Shown here one piece after another: positions 34,901-46,178 of a DNA stretch of 64,000 nt. This DNA is from Podospora bellae-mahoneyi. Taxonomy: Eukaryota > Ascomycota > Sordariomycetes > Sordariales > Podosporaceae. A program made the position numbers and the translations under genes. A model generated the notes under the pieces. That model did no database searches. It worked only from the letters and a program-made list of their open reading frames with translations, and had not been told where the DNA came from. The DNA lies in NCBI RefSeq assembly GCF_035222275.1, contig NC_085882.1, forward strand, positions 2,053,501 to 2,117,500, in the 5' to 3' direction. Every line of letters begins with the position of its first letter. Position 1 is the first letter of the stretch.

Positions 34901-35473
34901 CCGCTCTCTCTCGTCGGCCCGACGACGGAGCAGAGCGATTTGCGCGTCCCTTGCTGCTAAGTCCTCTGCGATTTGCCTTACTAGGTTGACGGCCCCGCCC
35001 TGTCTGGCGATTAGACGCTCGATGTGGCCGTCGTCGGCGTGGTGGAGCGCGCCGGGGAGGCGGTTGCGGCAGGGGGGGGAGTCTTCGAATAAAGGGCCGG
35101 CGGTGTGAGGAGTGGTTAGCAAGGTGGGGATTATTTGTTCGGGTTCGAGTCGGGGTGGTTGTTGGTCGATTTCAGAGAGGGAGGTGGATGGTTTGCGGGA
35201 GGGGGTCGTGCTGCTTGGAGGAGGAAGGGGAGTGTTGCCACTGTCTTCTTCTTGTTGGTTGTTGTTGAGGAAACAGCATGTTTCTTCTTCTGGCGGGGAG
35301 AAGGAGGGGAAGGAGGTTAGGGATTTGCTATCTTCGCCTCCTATCACTGAGCTTGCTGAGCTGGAGGGAGGTTGTTGTTTTTTGGCTGCTGGGCGGCGGG
35401 AGGTGTTGCGGGAGCGAACGGAAGTGTGGGATTGTTGGGAGATTGTGCGCTCGAGAGGGGGGGAGAGGTTCAT
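31934..35473 (-). CDS. TBC-domain Rab GTPase-activating protein
   Basis: An intronless frame of 1179 codons from ATG 35473-35471; the frame extends 58 codons further upstream without an ATG. The N-terminal 740 residues are low-complexity (Ser, Pro, Gln, Arg) with a helical segment around 150-230 (LVRQIAEDLAARDAQIALLR). The TBC domain covers about residues 770-1010: LLLGGIPVAMRAKIWSECSG, the arginine finger in IKADITRTLTDN, and the glutamine finger in GYCQGMNLVVANLLL, so both catalytic residues are present. A coiled coil (about 1035-1066, Arg/Glu-rich) follows. The C-terminus ends in a nine-glycine run coded by a trinucleotide repeat. TBC proteins speed GTP hydrolysis on Rab proteins and so switch off membrane-traffic steps; the target Rab cannot be inferred. 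Codons are C-ending at the 5' end and G/T-ending at the 3' end. Confidence 0.92.
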   Translation of the reverse strand: MNLSPPLERTISQQSHTSVRSRNTSRRPAAKKQQPPSSSASSVIGGEDSKSLTSFPSFSPPEEETCCFLNNNQQEEDSGNTPLPPPSSTTPSRKPSTSLSEIDQQPPRLEPEQIIPTLLTTPHTAGPLFEDSPPCRNRLPGALHHADDGHIERLIARQGGAVNLVRQIAEDLAARDAQIALLRRRADERERALRKIILECGLSNLDLETRLRVLLEEGRSQRRQGSGEELEDLIGDALEGDVRLDATIKGRVVKERGANTGQQQQQQKGTGRGWKEYLWGGTGTSKGDGKGETTAVKGGARQSMPEDWFKPPAEQQEEQAQQTSSRASSVSSAHAARKPSLASMALRLVAGGAAGNRDNEGRGRASSAAAAQAGGPLRGSSASSTKTTASNRAVSAQAGGPKALMQMRRTTAGGSTRPMDIPARGQVPERWDTMGASPGKAAILRHQSYGPVEMDTILPPEAQPPTLTHIYNNFVGSEYLTDRFGFIYDQRRKKRQREAAQMAKQGKRGSRTEMLTNGRGGMSPVMAGDDDGASSGRWDVLSESGRPDTPCSGTTTEEQVRGGGGNEENAKPKRWQDYLKIATFPTELLSHTPLISAQGFEVLEGGEVPPPKSPGHSPSIMSEERGFLPSATTTTVSIAPIMEEHQEPVVSSVLSSSVSAPAGVEEEDGGTPPGSTTPAKEDAEPVRLLLENLNRLHDSLQRERTVRWNEFLRKVRAERKRDGEAAAAAAAAAAEARFQRATAVMPETRLGDGELIGVASLGVQGKVGRAKATEFRSLLLGGIPVAMRAKIWSECSGAKALRIPGYYEDLVSRPGEEDDPQVVAQIKADITRTLTDNIFFRKGPGVGKLHEVLLAYSRRNPDVGYCQGMNLVVANLLLITPSSEDAFWILVATVEQILPSGYFDHSLLASRADQVVLRQYVSEVLPKLSAHFDDLGIDLETMTFQWFLSIFTDCLSAEALFRVWDVVLCTPHDGGAFLFQVALALLKLNEGQLLGCGSPAGVYTYINHQMTNHAISIDGLVQASEGLRRLVKKEDIEARRGRAIELEREQVRLREERLAERRRVQQQDKVHGKGGNNNRPRALKKESSLLVLGGSGGGGGGSNKAGAVPAVVSGEMASGATTPSGMGSLSRVGSACPSPMFGPERGGLGGRSVSGSDGLLSVEGLVGISSGGGGGGGGG
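31936..31965. repeat. (CAC)n microsatellite
   Basis: About ten CAC/ACC triplets on plus. On the minus strand they encode the terminal poly-Gly of the TBC protein, right up to its stop codon. Confidence 0.85.
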
Positions 35474-35774
35474 TGTGGTGGTGCGGTGTGCTGTGGTGTT
35501 GTTGGATGGGGATCGAAGGCTTAGTGGCAGGAGAAGAGGGGGGGTGGCATTGTTTTGATTTTTGGTGGTTGGAAAACAATTCGTGAGGGCGGGTGTTTGT
35601 CGGTGGTTGTCTGTAAAAGTATTAACAAAACACTGCTGCTGTCGCAAAAGGTCTTGTCAGTCAGGTCGCATGAACCACTGGTGTTGTCATAGGGGCGGCG
35701 GGCGTGCGGCGTTGGGAATGCGGCGGGCAGTTGTAACTCCAGCAAGGCAGAGCTGCTCGGCAAGTCAAGTGCTT

Positions 35775-35805
<31 letters not shown>

Positions 35806-37065
35806 GCATCTTTTTAACTTGTCTCCTCTTCCACCACGCAATCCACAAACGTGGCCCGTGCTTTTCCTCCAGCAACCTCAAACATCAAACATCAAACCTC
35901 AAACCTCAAAGAATAAACCCCAACCAAGACCACCTCCCTCCCCTATACTATCCCAACTAATTCTAGAGTACTGTTTGCCTAACCAAGCCTCGATCCTCAT
36001 CCCCTTTAGTACCCGTTTCATCCTGTCATCCCCCCCCAATGCTTGATCCATTCCCCCTCGCACTATTTAAGATAGTGCAATTCCGAATCAACTCAAATCC
36101 TTACCTAAGCCCCAACTGCCGAACAACAAGCTTCACCTGCATTGCGCACCACTGCTAGTGGCTGTCGATCCTTTCTCCCGTCGCGCCTTGTCCTGACAAT
36201 CTTTACCTTGTACATCACCAACTCACGCTCGTGAACCGCTGTCATGACGATTCCCTTGCATTGAAGAAAGCACGACATAAAAACACATAAACGGCCCATT
36301 TAGTGTTCTGGGCCATAGCGGCAAGGCGAGCATCGTCCTTGGTACTGTGTCCTGTGCTCGAGTACCATCAACGGCGTCAACTTTCCTTCAATAACCAGCG
36401 TCATCTCTGCAGCAACAATCCTCTATTTACCAAAACACAGCAGTCTGTTCTCAGTATCCGGTGGTCCTGGCCAACTCACCCAGCTGTTGCTGGAGCTTTC
36501 GGTCACCAAGTCCAGCCGAGGCAACAAGATATAGTATGATCAAAGCCTTGAAGATTACAACTGCGAAACCTCTTTTTATCTAACTTTCCCTGTTGCCATA
36601 TCCAACCCTTCCATACAGGCACTCCCACCCCGAGTAATTCCATCTCTGTTACTATACCGACTCCACCTCTCTCCTCTCAAACACTTTCCCCTCAGCTTCC
36701 CAACACCCCGTCTAGCTAACCAGCAGCTTTTATCTTAACCTCTCTTTCCATCTCTCTTTTCATCTCCACAAAAAAAACACATCTTTTGTCTTTGTCTTTT
36801 CTCTCTGTGTGTGTATCCAACAACAAAAAACCCTGGTATCATACCTACCCCTACTCCAAATCATTACCTCCCTTTCCCTACCACTAAATGCTCAGTGTAA
36901 ATGAACAAAAAGTCAAAACATGAAACTGATACTCTGTATCACAAAAAAAGAAACAAACCTGATGTCCAACCAACCCCACCAAAGAAAAAAAAAAGAAAAA
37001 AACACCACAAGTTACACATGGTATACCCTCTTCCTCTTACTCCCTCTTAGGCACCTACCTAGTTA
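35474..37065. other. Intergenic between two minus-strand genes
   Basis: It starts with the TBC promoter and leader, including a (CAG)9-type microsatellite at about 35775-35801. From about 36540 to 37065 it is very rich in C and T on plus, i.e. purine-rich on the sense strand of the gene ending at 37066. No gene is recognised. Confidence 0.45.
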
Positions 37066-39387
37066 TTAACCCTCTAAATACGCCCCCCCCTCCCCCAAAC
37101 TACTAACATCACCCCTACCCCCAGTCGTCACCGTCCCCCCAGTAACAGTATCACTACTCCCACTACTACTACTAGTACTACTACTACTACTACTACTCCT
37201 CGGACTAACCTCCTCCCCCTTCCCAACCCTATCCTTATCCCTCACACTCCCAATCGCCTTCCCAATAGTCCCTGTCCCTTGCTGTTGCGCCGTAGTCCCA
37301 CTCCAACTCCCCCAACTCCCCCTCTCCTTCCCAACCCCCACACTCCCCCTCTGGTGATGATACAGCGTTCCCCCCAAACCCATCCCCTTCACCCTGCCAC
37401 CATTACCCGCCTCACTAGAGTAATTACTCGACGAACTCGACACAACCGACCAATGGTTCCCATTCCCATTCCCCCCCGCTCTTGTCGTCCCGACCGGAGG
37501 AGTAGCCGGCAAAGCCCTAGTAGGAGGCGGGCTCAACGGGGGCGACACCAAACTCCCCGTACTACTACCACCGCCACCACCACCACCACCCCCACCACCA
37601 ACCAACAAATCCGGAATCTCCAACGGTCCATCATGCGGCCGTTTCGGACGCGCAGGTGACGATGATGATGGACTTTTCTCAAACCCCCCCCCAACACCAC
37701 CACCACCAAAGAAATTATTCGTTGTCGCCGCCGTCATGGAAGATGCCGCACTACCACTACCCCTCCCACAATCCTTCACAAACATCGGAACCGGCGCAGG
37801 AATAGGCGGCAACCCACCCGTGTACCCCCCAGGCGTCCTCTCATGTCTAGGAACCAGCTTCGAAGTCGTGGGGGTACAAATCGGGCTTGACGGGAAAACC
37901 CCGCCTGTGCTGTGCTGTGGTGTGAGGGGCGTCAAAGGGGGTGAGCCCGAGCGGGCGCCTCCTCCTGGGCGGAGGATAGACGGTAAAAGAGAAGGGATGA
38001 ATTTTCTCTGGCGGAGGCGGAGAGGCGGGGTGATGCCTTGGTTGTTGGCTGTTGTTCCCATCAGGGAGCTTGCCGGTGAGATCAGCGGTGTTGGGTTGTT
38101 GCCGCCCCCCCATTTGCTATTGTTGAGGCCTAGTCGGGAGCGGAGGCTGCGATGGGGGGGCGATGATTCGCCGCCGCGTTTTCGCTTGCGGAGGCAAAGG
38201 AACAGAGCGCAGATAAGCATGAGGAGGGCGATGGTGGCGCAGACTGCGATGGCGATTTTGGCTGGGTTGGAAAGGCCGTTCTCGGCTGCTATTGCTGAGG
38301 CAGCAGGGGCAGAGGTAGAGGTGGATGTTTTTGATGCTGCTGGGTGTGTGGCTGATGAAGCGGATGATGTCGAAGTTGTTGTCAATGATGTCGATGCCGT
38401 CAGGGAGGATATTGACGAGACAACAAATGTGCTCGCGGGAAATGATGGGGCAGGGAAACTTGTTTCCAGTCCGTTCATTGGTGGTAGTTTTGTTGGGTCC
38501 GATGAGGTCGATATTGTTTCTGCCGTGAATGTAAATATCTCTGCCGTCGTCGGGGTTGTTGTGGGCAGAGGAGGAACAGCCTCCGTCTGTTGGCTCTCTG
38601 GTGCCATGAAGGTATTTGCCAGTGGAGGACGAGAAAAGTCAGACTCTTGCAAAACAGAGGTCGTACCTTGTACCGTGCTCACAGAACCCAATCCTACACC
38701 CACAGCCGTCGCAGATGCTGCCGTTGGCAGCAGCGCCGAAGACTCCCATGTCACCGACGACGTCAGCTGCAGCCTCGAAAACGAACTGTCCGTACACGAA
38801 CCCGCTCCATCCCCCTCGGTGCTGCATTTGAAGTCCTCGTGCGGTGGTCCAGGATCAATAATCGGTTTGAACCCATTACTGCAAAACATCGTCAGCAACC
38901 TCCAAGTTGGTCTCAAAACAAAGAGGAGGCCTCACTTGTCACAGGTGGTGATGATCGAATCAACATTCGCTGTGTACCACATCTTAGCCTTCTCGTCCGA
39001 GACAAAAAATCAGACCACCTCGCCTCCGCTCTCTTGTTACTCACGATCTTGCCCCAGTCCCTTGCTCTGGTCTATCGCTACCCCGCAAAACGTCGAGTCG
39101 CACCAGTAAAGGGACCAAAACCTGTATTCAGCAACCTCGACACCTTTGCTCGTCGAGTTGAGATTGCCGCACACGTCCGCCCATCCCGACGCCGCTCCGC
39201 TCCATCCCGGGCTTATCGACTGCAGAAACTGCGTCTTACAGTTGGATATGCACTCGCTCCTGTCCTCGTTCCATGCCCCCTTTTGGATCTCCGCCTTATT
39301 GATATGACACTCGCAGCTGCTGTCCTTTTCCGCGTTGTGCTGCTGGTCGACCCCTTCCACCGAGATCCCTACTCTTGATCCTTCCAT
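37066..39387 (-). CDS. Single-pass membrane protein with Cys-rich ectodomain
   Basis: Exons 39387-39045, 38969-38936 (34 nt) and 38878-37066 give 729 residues. The introns (75 and 57 nt; the second has branch GCTGAC) restore ...GLGQD-PNVDSIITTCD-NNGFKP..., a continuous Cys-containing ectodomain. The ectodomain has spaced cysteines (CECHINKAEI, ECISNCKTQF, WADVCGN, YWCDSTFCGVAID), then a long Ser/Thr-rich stalk. A transmembrane helix follows near 330-352 (AKIAIAVCATIALLMLICAL), then a basic stop-transfer and a Pro/Gly/Ser-rich tail with an 11-Gly run. The layout resembles fungal wall-stress or surface sensor proteins, but I do not recognise the family. No signal peptide follows the assigned ATG, so a 5' exon upstream of 39387 is probably missing. 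Confidence 0.7.
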
Positions 39388-40002
39388 TTCTCGAGGTAAT
39401 GTCGGTGTGTAGTAGTAATAGTAGTCGGTGATCTGACCAGATCAAAACTCCATGCGGCCTTCCCCCCCAAATAAAGCCTTGTCTCCAAAAGAAAGAGATT
39501 GAGCTGCTGTGCTTCAAGCCTAATAAGCCCTATACAAACGAACAAGTCGGAGGCAAACAGTCTCAGCTATACCTGTCTGCCTCCGAAAAGCTAAGATGCC
39601 CAAGCAAGGCAAGGTAAGGTTGGCAAGCCGTGTGTCCGTTTGATAGATGGTGAAAAGTCGCGATGTGACAGGTCCGAATCAGAGTGATCAAAACGAAACA
39701 AAAATCTGGAAAAGTGAGAGAAAACGGAAAAGGGGTCAGAAAAAGGTGGGCACGGGCGCAACAGAAAAAAAAGCATTCCCAGTCTATATATCCCATCACC
39801 ACCCCCTCCCTCTTCACAAAATGATGAGCCCCATCTTGTGTCCCCCGTTTTCTCGAAATGGGGCAAGTACCAGGCCCGTGACTGCTGAGCGATGGCAACA
39901 CAACGTTGCCCAGAGGTACGATAGATGAGCAGAGATCAGACGGCTGCCCCCAGTGCCCCATTTCTGAACGGGAGGACGGGCGGCACCACCACTCTCCTGT
40001 GC

Positions 40003-40025
40003 GTGTGTGTGTGTGTGTGTGTGTG
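40003..40025. repeat. (GT)n microsatellite
   Basis: About eleven GT dinucleotides in a row, in non-coding sequence. Confidence 0.9.
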
Positions 40026-41124
40026 CTGGTTCCAGACAGTGGGTCCCCTAGACAGACGGGGTTTTCGAGACGCGAATCAAAGAAGAGCGAGGTACACACA
40101 CACGCACCTGCGTGATGGTAGGTACAAGATACCCACTACTCGCAAGCCAAATCCCCCTTGGCGACAAGTGGACTCACCGTTACACAACCGCTGCACCATC
40201 CCGCCGCCCGACGAGAATAGTCTCGTATGAAGACCGGAATGCAGGACAAAAAATCTCACATAGTCGAAGACTGACGAATCTGCAACCACCCGTCCCCCCC
40301 CCCGCCCTTCCTTGTGCGCCACTCACGCCTCTTCTCTCTTACCCAATGACTTCCTTCTTTCCCCACGCAACCCCGTCTACTACACCATCAGCTCTCCTCG
40401 ATCAAAAAAAAAAAAAAAGGCCATGTGGATTACCGTGTAGGCTTGCATAAAACAATCCAGGTACCGCTCGCCCTCCTGCAGCCTTCCCACAACCCCTTGT
40501 CCCCATTCTCTTCTCCCCTCCACCCCGTCCGTCGCCGTCCGTCCCGCCCACACACACCCAACGGAGGTAAAATCTTGGTAATCTCAAGCCTGTACCGTCG
40601 ATCCCAGATTCGCGAAAGCCGAAAAATGAAACGGCGAATGGCGTGTTCTACCGTCTCCCCTTCCCGTCCGTTGTCGTAGGTTCATCTCCATTCCCATCTC
40701 CATGACCCAACCATCCTGTCCAAACCCATTACCAAATCACACCTTTCTCTCATCAACCATTCAAACCCAGCAAGCAAAGCCTGGGGGGAACTTTCACGAA
40801 ACCCTCAAACCTCGTGTTATCCTCCCTTTTCCCAACGTCGAACAAACCCGCCTCTCCCAATTTCAGCCCACAGTCTCACAACCGCTCCCCACCTAAGTAA
40901 CTCATCCTCATCACCTACCCAAAGGGCTTCCTCTCACCAAAATCCGTTGTGCACATCACCGCACCTCGGTGTAATAATCCCCCCATTTACCCAACCAACC
41001 TGCCCAACCTTTTATTAACCTTTCCATGCACGTACAAGCAAAATTACATCTCCTTCCTCTGCCCTCCAATGAACTCCCCCTCGCACAGGTTTTCCCGCAG
41101 TGAGACCATCCCACCCGCACCCAG

Positions 41125-41155
41125 GGTCAGGTCAGGTCAGGCCAGGTCAGGTCAC
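41125..41155. repeat. GGTCA pentamer tandem repeat
   Basis: Six head-to-tail copies of GGTCA, with one variant copy (GGCCA), in non-coding DNA. Direct GGTCA repeats look like nuclear-receptor half-sites, but fungi lack those receptors, so a simple repeat is the safer reading. Confidence 0.8.
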
Positions 41156-41410
41156 GGCAACCAGGCAGAGAAAAAAAAAACCTGCCGTGTGTTGATGCAG
41201 TACATATGCTGGGGAGGGGTTCCTGCACCCTCGAAATGTTTGCTAAATAGAAACGAAAAGCTCATGCTTTGGCCCTTGGGTCATGTTTGCTACTACAGCT
41301 TTCCCCCCTTCCCCACCCCCACGGTTGGGCTCTCGAAGATATTGGGTTTCACCGTCATTTTGGCAAACTCATCAGTTGTTCACTACCCGGTCAACAATGG
41401 TGCGTCATCG

Positions 41411-41449
41411 AGGAGGAGGAGGAGGAGGAGGGGGAGGAGGAGGAGGAGC
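41411..41449. repeat. (GGA)n microsatellite
   Basis: A purine-only tract of GGA triplets with one interruption, in non-coding sequence. Confidence 0.85.
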
Positions 41450-42639
41450 AAAGCCATGAGGTCATCCCAGTTTCCTCCCAACCACACACACATCCTGTGA
41501 TCACAGCGGCTGAAAAGCCACCACCGTTTTTGATCCTTCTCGTGGAGTAGGAGGCTGAAAAGATCCTAGGTGTACTGTGGAAACCCCCTCCCCCCCATAG
41601 AAGTCCAGAAAATATTCTCGAAATCCAGCCGCAGGAGTTGCAGCTGATGGTTGGCGGCATGAGACAGTTGTATTCCATGCTTCCACCCGAACAACCTGAA
41701 CAAGTCGAACCAATCCCCCTCTCCCGTACTGCGGCTGATAGAGAAGTAAAAAGACGACTGCCGGAATTGATAAGCCGGTCCTAACATCTCCGAGCAAGTG
41801 GTCTGCCTCTCTGGTGACGCGGCCTTCTAGCTACCAACCAGGCACAAAGGTTAGGGGGTTAGAACCGTACATAAAGCGGTGGTCGAATCATCGCATTTTG
41901 ACAGTCATGCATACGATCCCGGACCTGCATCTTGAAAGAAAGACATCTATTCTTAGCACTCCTGTCTTGCTTCAATCGGGTCGGAAGAAGGCGCGCTTCT
42001 CCAGCCCTACTAGAAGCAGCCACTCCCACCCCTTTCTGCACATGGTGAAAAAGCCCAGGTCGGCGACCTGGAAAAAGGTGTCGACGCCACCCGCATTTTC
42101 TTCAAGACAAGCCAGCTTCGATCGGCCGCCAAGCCAATAGAACTCGGTTCGACAGAACCTCGTGTCCGAAGTGTGGTGGTGGTGATGAGCGTGCGGGCAG
42201 ACAGCCCGAAGGGCTGGAAGATTGATGGGCTCGTGGCAGCAAGGTGCTTCTGAAAAGAATCCAATGGCTGGTGGGGGTACCATTCCCTCGTGTTGGGTCG
42301 ATGGCGTTCAAAGGTGTGCCGATTGCTCCCGTGTTTGAGCTCCTATCGAGCCAGCCTCAACGGTGATATTGCGACGTTGACGGCATCGACATGTTGGGGA
42401 CCCCAGTATACTCAACAGTCTTTTCAGCTTCATCTTATTCTAACGTCGGTGCAGCTTTCTGTTTTAAAAGCCTCGCCATTCATGATTCCATGCACATAAG
42501 CCTCGCCGATGAATTCAGCCGTTCCGTCACTGCGTGGTCGAAGAACCACAAGCACCCTACCACCGCTCAGAATGTAAACTTGATCATTCGGTTCTGTGTT
42601 TCAAGGAAGCAGACAGAGATATCCTTGAACTGTGGCTCT

Positions 42640-44260
42640 CATCCTCCGCTCTCTCACTTGCGATAAGTACGGAACGAAGAACCCGTAGCTTTGCCGCCTC
42701 TTCCTGGTATACTCAAGCAAGCTTACCGTCTTGAACAGTTTATCTGCCTTCTTGTCTGCCTTCATGGCCATAAGCCTCCTGATCGTTGATAGAGCAGGAA
42801 GCCACTCATGAAAGCCACTTTCCGTCTCCTCTCTTCCACCGGGCATAAGTGTGCCGGTGCACAATGTCTGGCAGAATATTGACATGGTATCTCCTGAGAT
42901 GGGGTCAGGATTGTTGGATGGAGCTCCTTTGAAAAGCTCTCCCATTCAACATAGACGGCCAAAAAGGGGATACTCGCAACCAAGGTCTTCCAAGAAATGC
43001 CGAACAACCCCACCATGGACTCCTTGAATCCCGAAGTCTCTCCTGCCTCTTCCACTGTGTAAGGTACACCTTCGACAATGTCGAATTGGCGCTGTATGGG
43101 GGCCAGATGACCAACAATGTCGATCACATGTCCTTGAGCACGCCAAGATACAGGCGGTGACCCCTTCGAAGCATGTGTACTCCGAGGTTGTTCAAGTGCG
43201 TCGTATACCAGAGGGTAAGCGATCGCGAATTGTACGCTCCAGTCTGGAACCCATGAGGGACCCCTGGGTGCTGTTGGCGTCTCAACTCGGATGCAAAAAC
43301 CCAAGATATCAAAATTCCCAGAAACAGTAATGATTCGAATAGCAGCATCCCGACATACCTGGGCGGCAGTAGACCGGTAGTCCGGTGCGACCCCGGCATC
43401 TTTCAACCGAACCTCAAGAAAAGCCCAAGACACCAAATATCTTGTCTCGAAGGTCGGAAGCGTCACGCGCCCTTGTATGGATTAAATACCCGAGAAGCTC
43501 ATCGGCAAGGGTTTGAGCTTGGTGTTGTTGTCAAGTCCCGAATCCGTCGGACGTCCTCAAACACTGCCGTAACATGCGGGATACCAACCCCGAGTACATT
43601 GACGGTCCAGGCTGTCAGATTCAGGTCCAAGCCATGCTGAATGGCGTCACGGAAAAATCCCACTCCATCTGATGCGGCCCATTTACCATTAGAGCTCGTT
43701 TGGCGACAATGATTTCCTGAGCAGGTTATACTCCCTTCCACCACTTGTTCTCAAAGACGGCATCCTCCACATTCATATCAGCCCTCAGCTTCTTGTAGAT
43801 CTCGCCTTGGTGTGGCTCGACTTTCTTGCCCAACTTCTTCATCTCGACCGCCTCCTCTCCGAGCATCTTAAGAACAGCAAAAGCTTTCTTTGTGTCTCTC
43901 TGGGGAACATCTTTCGATTTTGACACATGTGCCTTGCCGAGCCGGACGGCGCATCGTGATGCACTGCGATATATCTGGCCCATCATGTTGATCCAGGCTT
44001 CTCGTCGTATTCCTGCTGATTAATACAAATTGCATCAACCCAAAGTACTCTGGGACGGCCAAGCAGCCTCAGGTTCAACAGGCGCTTCTAAGGTCCAGGC
44101 CAATCTGCAGAGTGTCGCCGTTTACCTGGATAGGGGTCGTCGGCGAGGCATCGCCCCACACGTAGGAGAGGGCTTCATAACGGTCAACCGCGGGCGGCTA
44201 ACTCGGTGACATACAGCTCGCATTCAATATCTTGTTGACGGGATCCTGGCAACAGACGAA
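42640..44260 (-). pseudogene. Heterokaryon-incompatibility (HET) domain gene, broken
   Basis: Read on minus, the HET domain signature (PF06985) appears in order but in different frames: DRYEALSYVWGDASPTTPIQ near 44175-44100, LWVDAICINQQ near 44050, then MMGQIYRSASRCAVRLGKAH near 43986-43925. The downstream region includes RIITVSGNFDILGFCIRVET and SWVPDWSV around 43330-43220, typical of the C-terminal part of HET proteins. The frames are interrupted several times (about four or more breaks), so no full product is possible. Intact members control self/non-self recognition at hyphal fusion. The coding remnant ends around 42640; the exact 5' end is unclear. Confidence 0.75.
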
Positions 44261-45186
44261 GAAGCCTGATGCTGGTCGTCGAGTCTGACAAACGGCGTGT
44301 ATTGATGAGGTTCCGTTACCGCCACATTCTCTTCGCGATCCTGGATCGCAGTCAGTACAACGGATAGCGATTATGAACTCTAAATGGACAGACGAACTGC
44401 GATAGGTTCTTCCTCAGACACGTGTTTATCCACTGGCACTCTCGCGTAATATTCTTCGTAGTAGGCTTCCGATAAGATGGGCTTCACCGTGCCTTGAGGC
44501 CCTGCCAAGCACCGGCGATTGTGTATCTGGACATGACGAAAGATGAGAGATAGCGTGAGAAGAACAATGGAGATGGGACTGAAAGAGCGGATTGATAAGG
44601 TTTGAGACAGGTGCAACTTCCAATTGGGCTGGCCTAATTGGTGACTGCTGCCTAAGTATATCGATGCTTGAAGGAAGGCGCAAGCAGGAGGCACTGCCCA
44701 ACAACTGCTCATGAAGAAGGCGCGATGCTGCATGTGTATCACCGACACACCATCGGGTGACGACACTTGAATAACCATTTTTACAAGGCGAGTTGGACTC
44801 TCGATGCAGTCGTAAACCAAAGTCTTTTGTCTTCAATTTTGCGCAATGCCATCGTGAACCGCCCCAATGTCATAACCTCCAAACATGGCCATGCTCCCAT
44901 GGTCTCGCCAACAACATCAACAAAGAATTGGAGTCGTCAACGAAAGTCCATTTGGCAATGGAGATGAAGACGGAATTGGTTATCCCAACCGAGACATTGA
45001 CGTCGGATGCTCCGTTGGCCTCGGCTCGGCCCCACCTAACCGCATCCCCGCCTTTCACACCGAGCATTACCGTCTTACATGCTCAACCGTCCATCTCATT
45101 AAAAGGTCCTCTCAATCTTCTTGAATTGATGAGAAGTTCACCCTGTAATTCCTCACGTCCCAAGTAGTAGTTAGTCTTCCATCACA
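44261..45186. other. Intergenic, upstream of the SDR gene
   Basis: About 0.9 kb. The left part could hold further decayed 5' sequence of the HET gene (a 146-codon minus frame at 44380-44820 without a recognisable domain). The right part is the SDR promoter. Confidence 0.35.
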
Positions 45187-46178
45187 ATGTCAGACCAAGC
45201 CAAACGCCGCCTCGAGGCCACGGCCAACCACCTCTCCGGCAGCTCCAGCCTCGCCCCCATCATCAAAGTAGCCCCTGAATCCACCACCCCCCGAGCCGCC
45301 GGCAAGGTGGTCATCATCACTGGTAAGTTCATATATCATACCCTTCACCTATACTCAAACACATCAACATAGGGCTAACAAACTTCCCAGGCGCCAACTC
45401 CCTCCTCGGCATCGGCCGCGCCTCAGCCCACCAATTCGCCCAAAACGGCGCCCGCGCAGTCTACATCTGCGACTTTGACCCCTCCAACCTCGCCGCCCAC
45501 AAAGCAGAGCTCACAACCCTCTACCCCTCAGTCGACGTCCACACCCGCCAATTCGACGCCGCCCACGAGCCCTCTGTCGTCGAAGTCATCAACCACGCCA
45601 TGACCACCTACGGCAGGCTAGACGTCTTCTTCGCCAACGCCGGCACCATCGGCCCCAACGCCCTCTTCACCGACGTCGACCCATCCGGCTTCATGGAAAC
45701 GATGCGCGTCAACTCTCTGTCTGTCTTTTTGGCAGCCAAGCACGCCGCCCCGGCGATGCAAAAGACCAGCCCAGGTAAAAAGGATCCGGGGGGGAGTATT
45801 ATTGCTACTGCGTCGGTGGCGGGGTTGAGGAGTAATGCTGGTGATACGAGCTACTCGGCTTCAAAGGCGGCGGTGGTGTCAATGGCGCAGACGATTTCTT
45901 ATCAGCTGGCGGGGACGGGGGTGAGGATTAATGCGCTGTGTCCGGGGCTGATCGAGACGGGGATGACGGCGCCTGTGTTTGAGATGGCAAGGCAGAGGGG
46001 GACGCAGAAGAAGATTGGGCAGCTGAATCCCCTCAAGAGGGGGGGACACGCGGATGAGATTGCGAGGGTGGCGTTGTTTTTAGGGAGTGATGAGAGTAGT
46101 TATGTGAATGGGCAGGCGTGGGCGGTGGATGGGGGGTTGAGTGCTGGGCATCCTTTTGTGCCGGGGAGATTGGGTTGA
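45187..46178 (+). CDS. Short-chain dehydrogenase/reductase (SDR)
   Basis: Exons 45187-45322 and 45391-46178 give 307 residues. The 68-nt intron (GTAAGT, branch GCTAAC at 45374-45379, CCCAG) splits the cofactor glycine motif TG-ANSLLGIG. Classical SDR features are all there: T-G-x7-G-x-G (about 45-54), the NAG structural motif (FFANAGTIG), catalytic Ser in IIATASVAG, YSASK with Tyr200 and Lys204, and the late PGLIET segment. The C-terminal DGGLSAGHPF is usual for NAD(P)-dependent alcohol or oxoacyl reductases. The substrate is not predictable. Third positions are almost all C up to about 45775, then almost all G or T to the stop; the change is abrupt and does not coincide with an intron. Confidence 0.93.

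Larger units (their letters stand above)
39388..42639. other. Gene-poor, pyrimidine-rich stretch with microsatellites
   Basis: This 3.2-kb stretch has no recognisable gene; all open frames are short or low-complexity. 40150-41120 is C/T-rich on plus. It contains three microsatellites listed separately. The missing 5' exon of the membrane protein may lie just right of 39387. Confidence 0.45.

Noticed and set aside
37736-39109. 457-codon open frame on plus opposite the membrane protein
   Set aside because: Antisense of the Ser/Thr stalk and transmembrane segment, low-complexity and without a domain.
41125-41155. CRISPR-like or receptor half-site array of GGTCA
   Set aside because: Contiguous pentamers without spacers; fungi have no nuclear receptors or CRISPR arrays.
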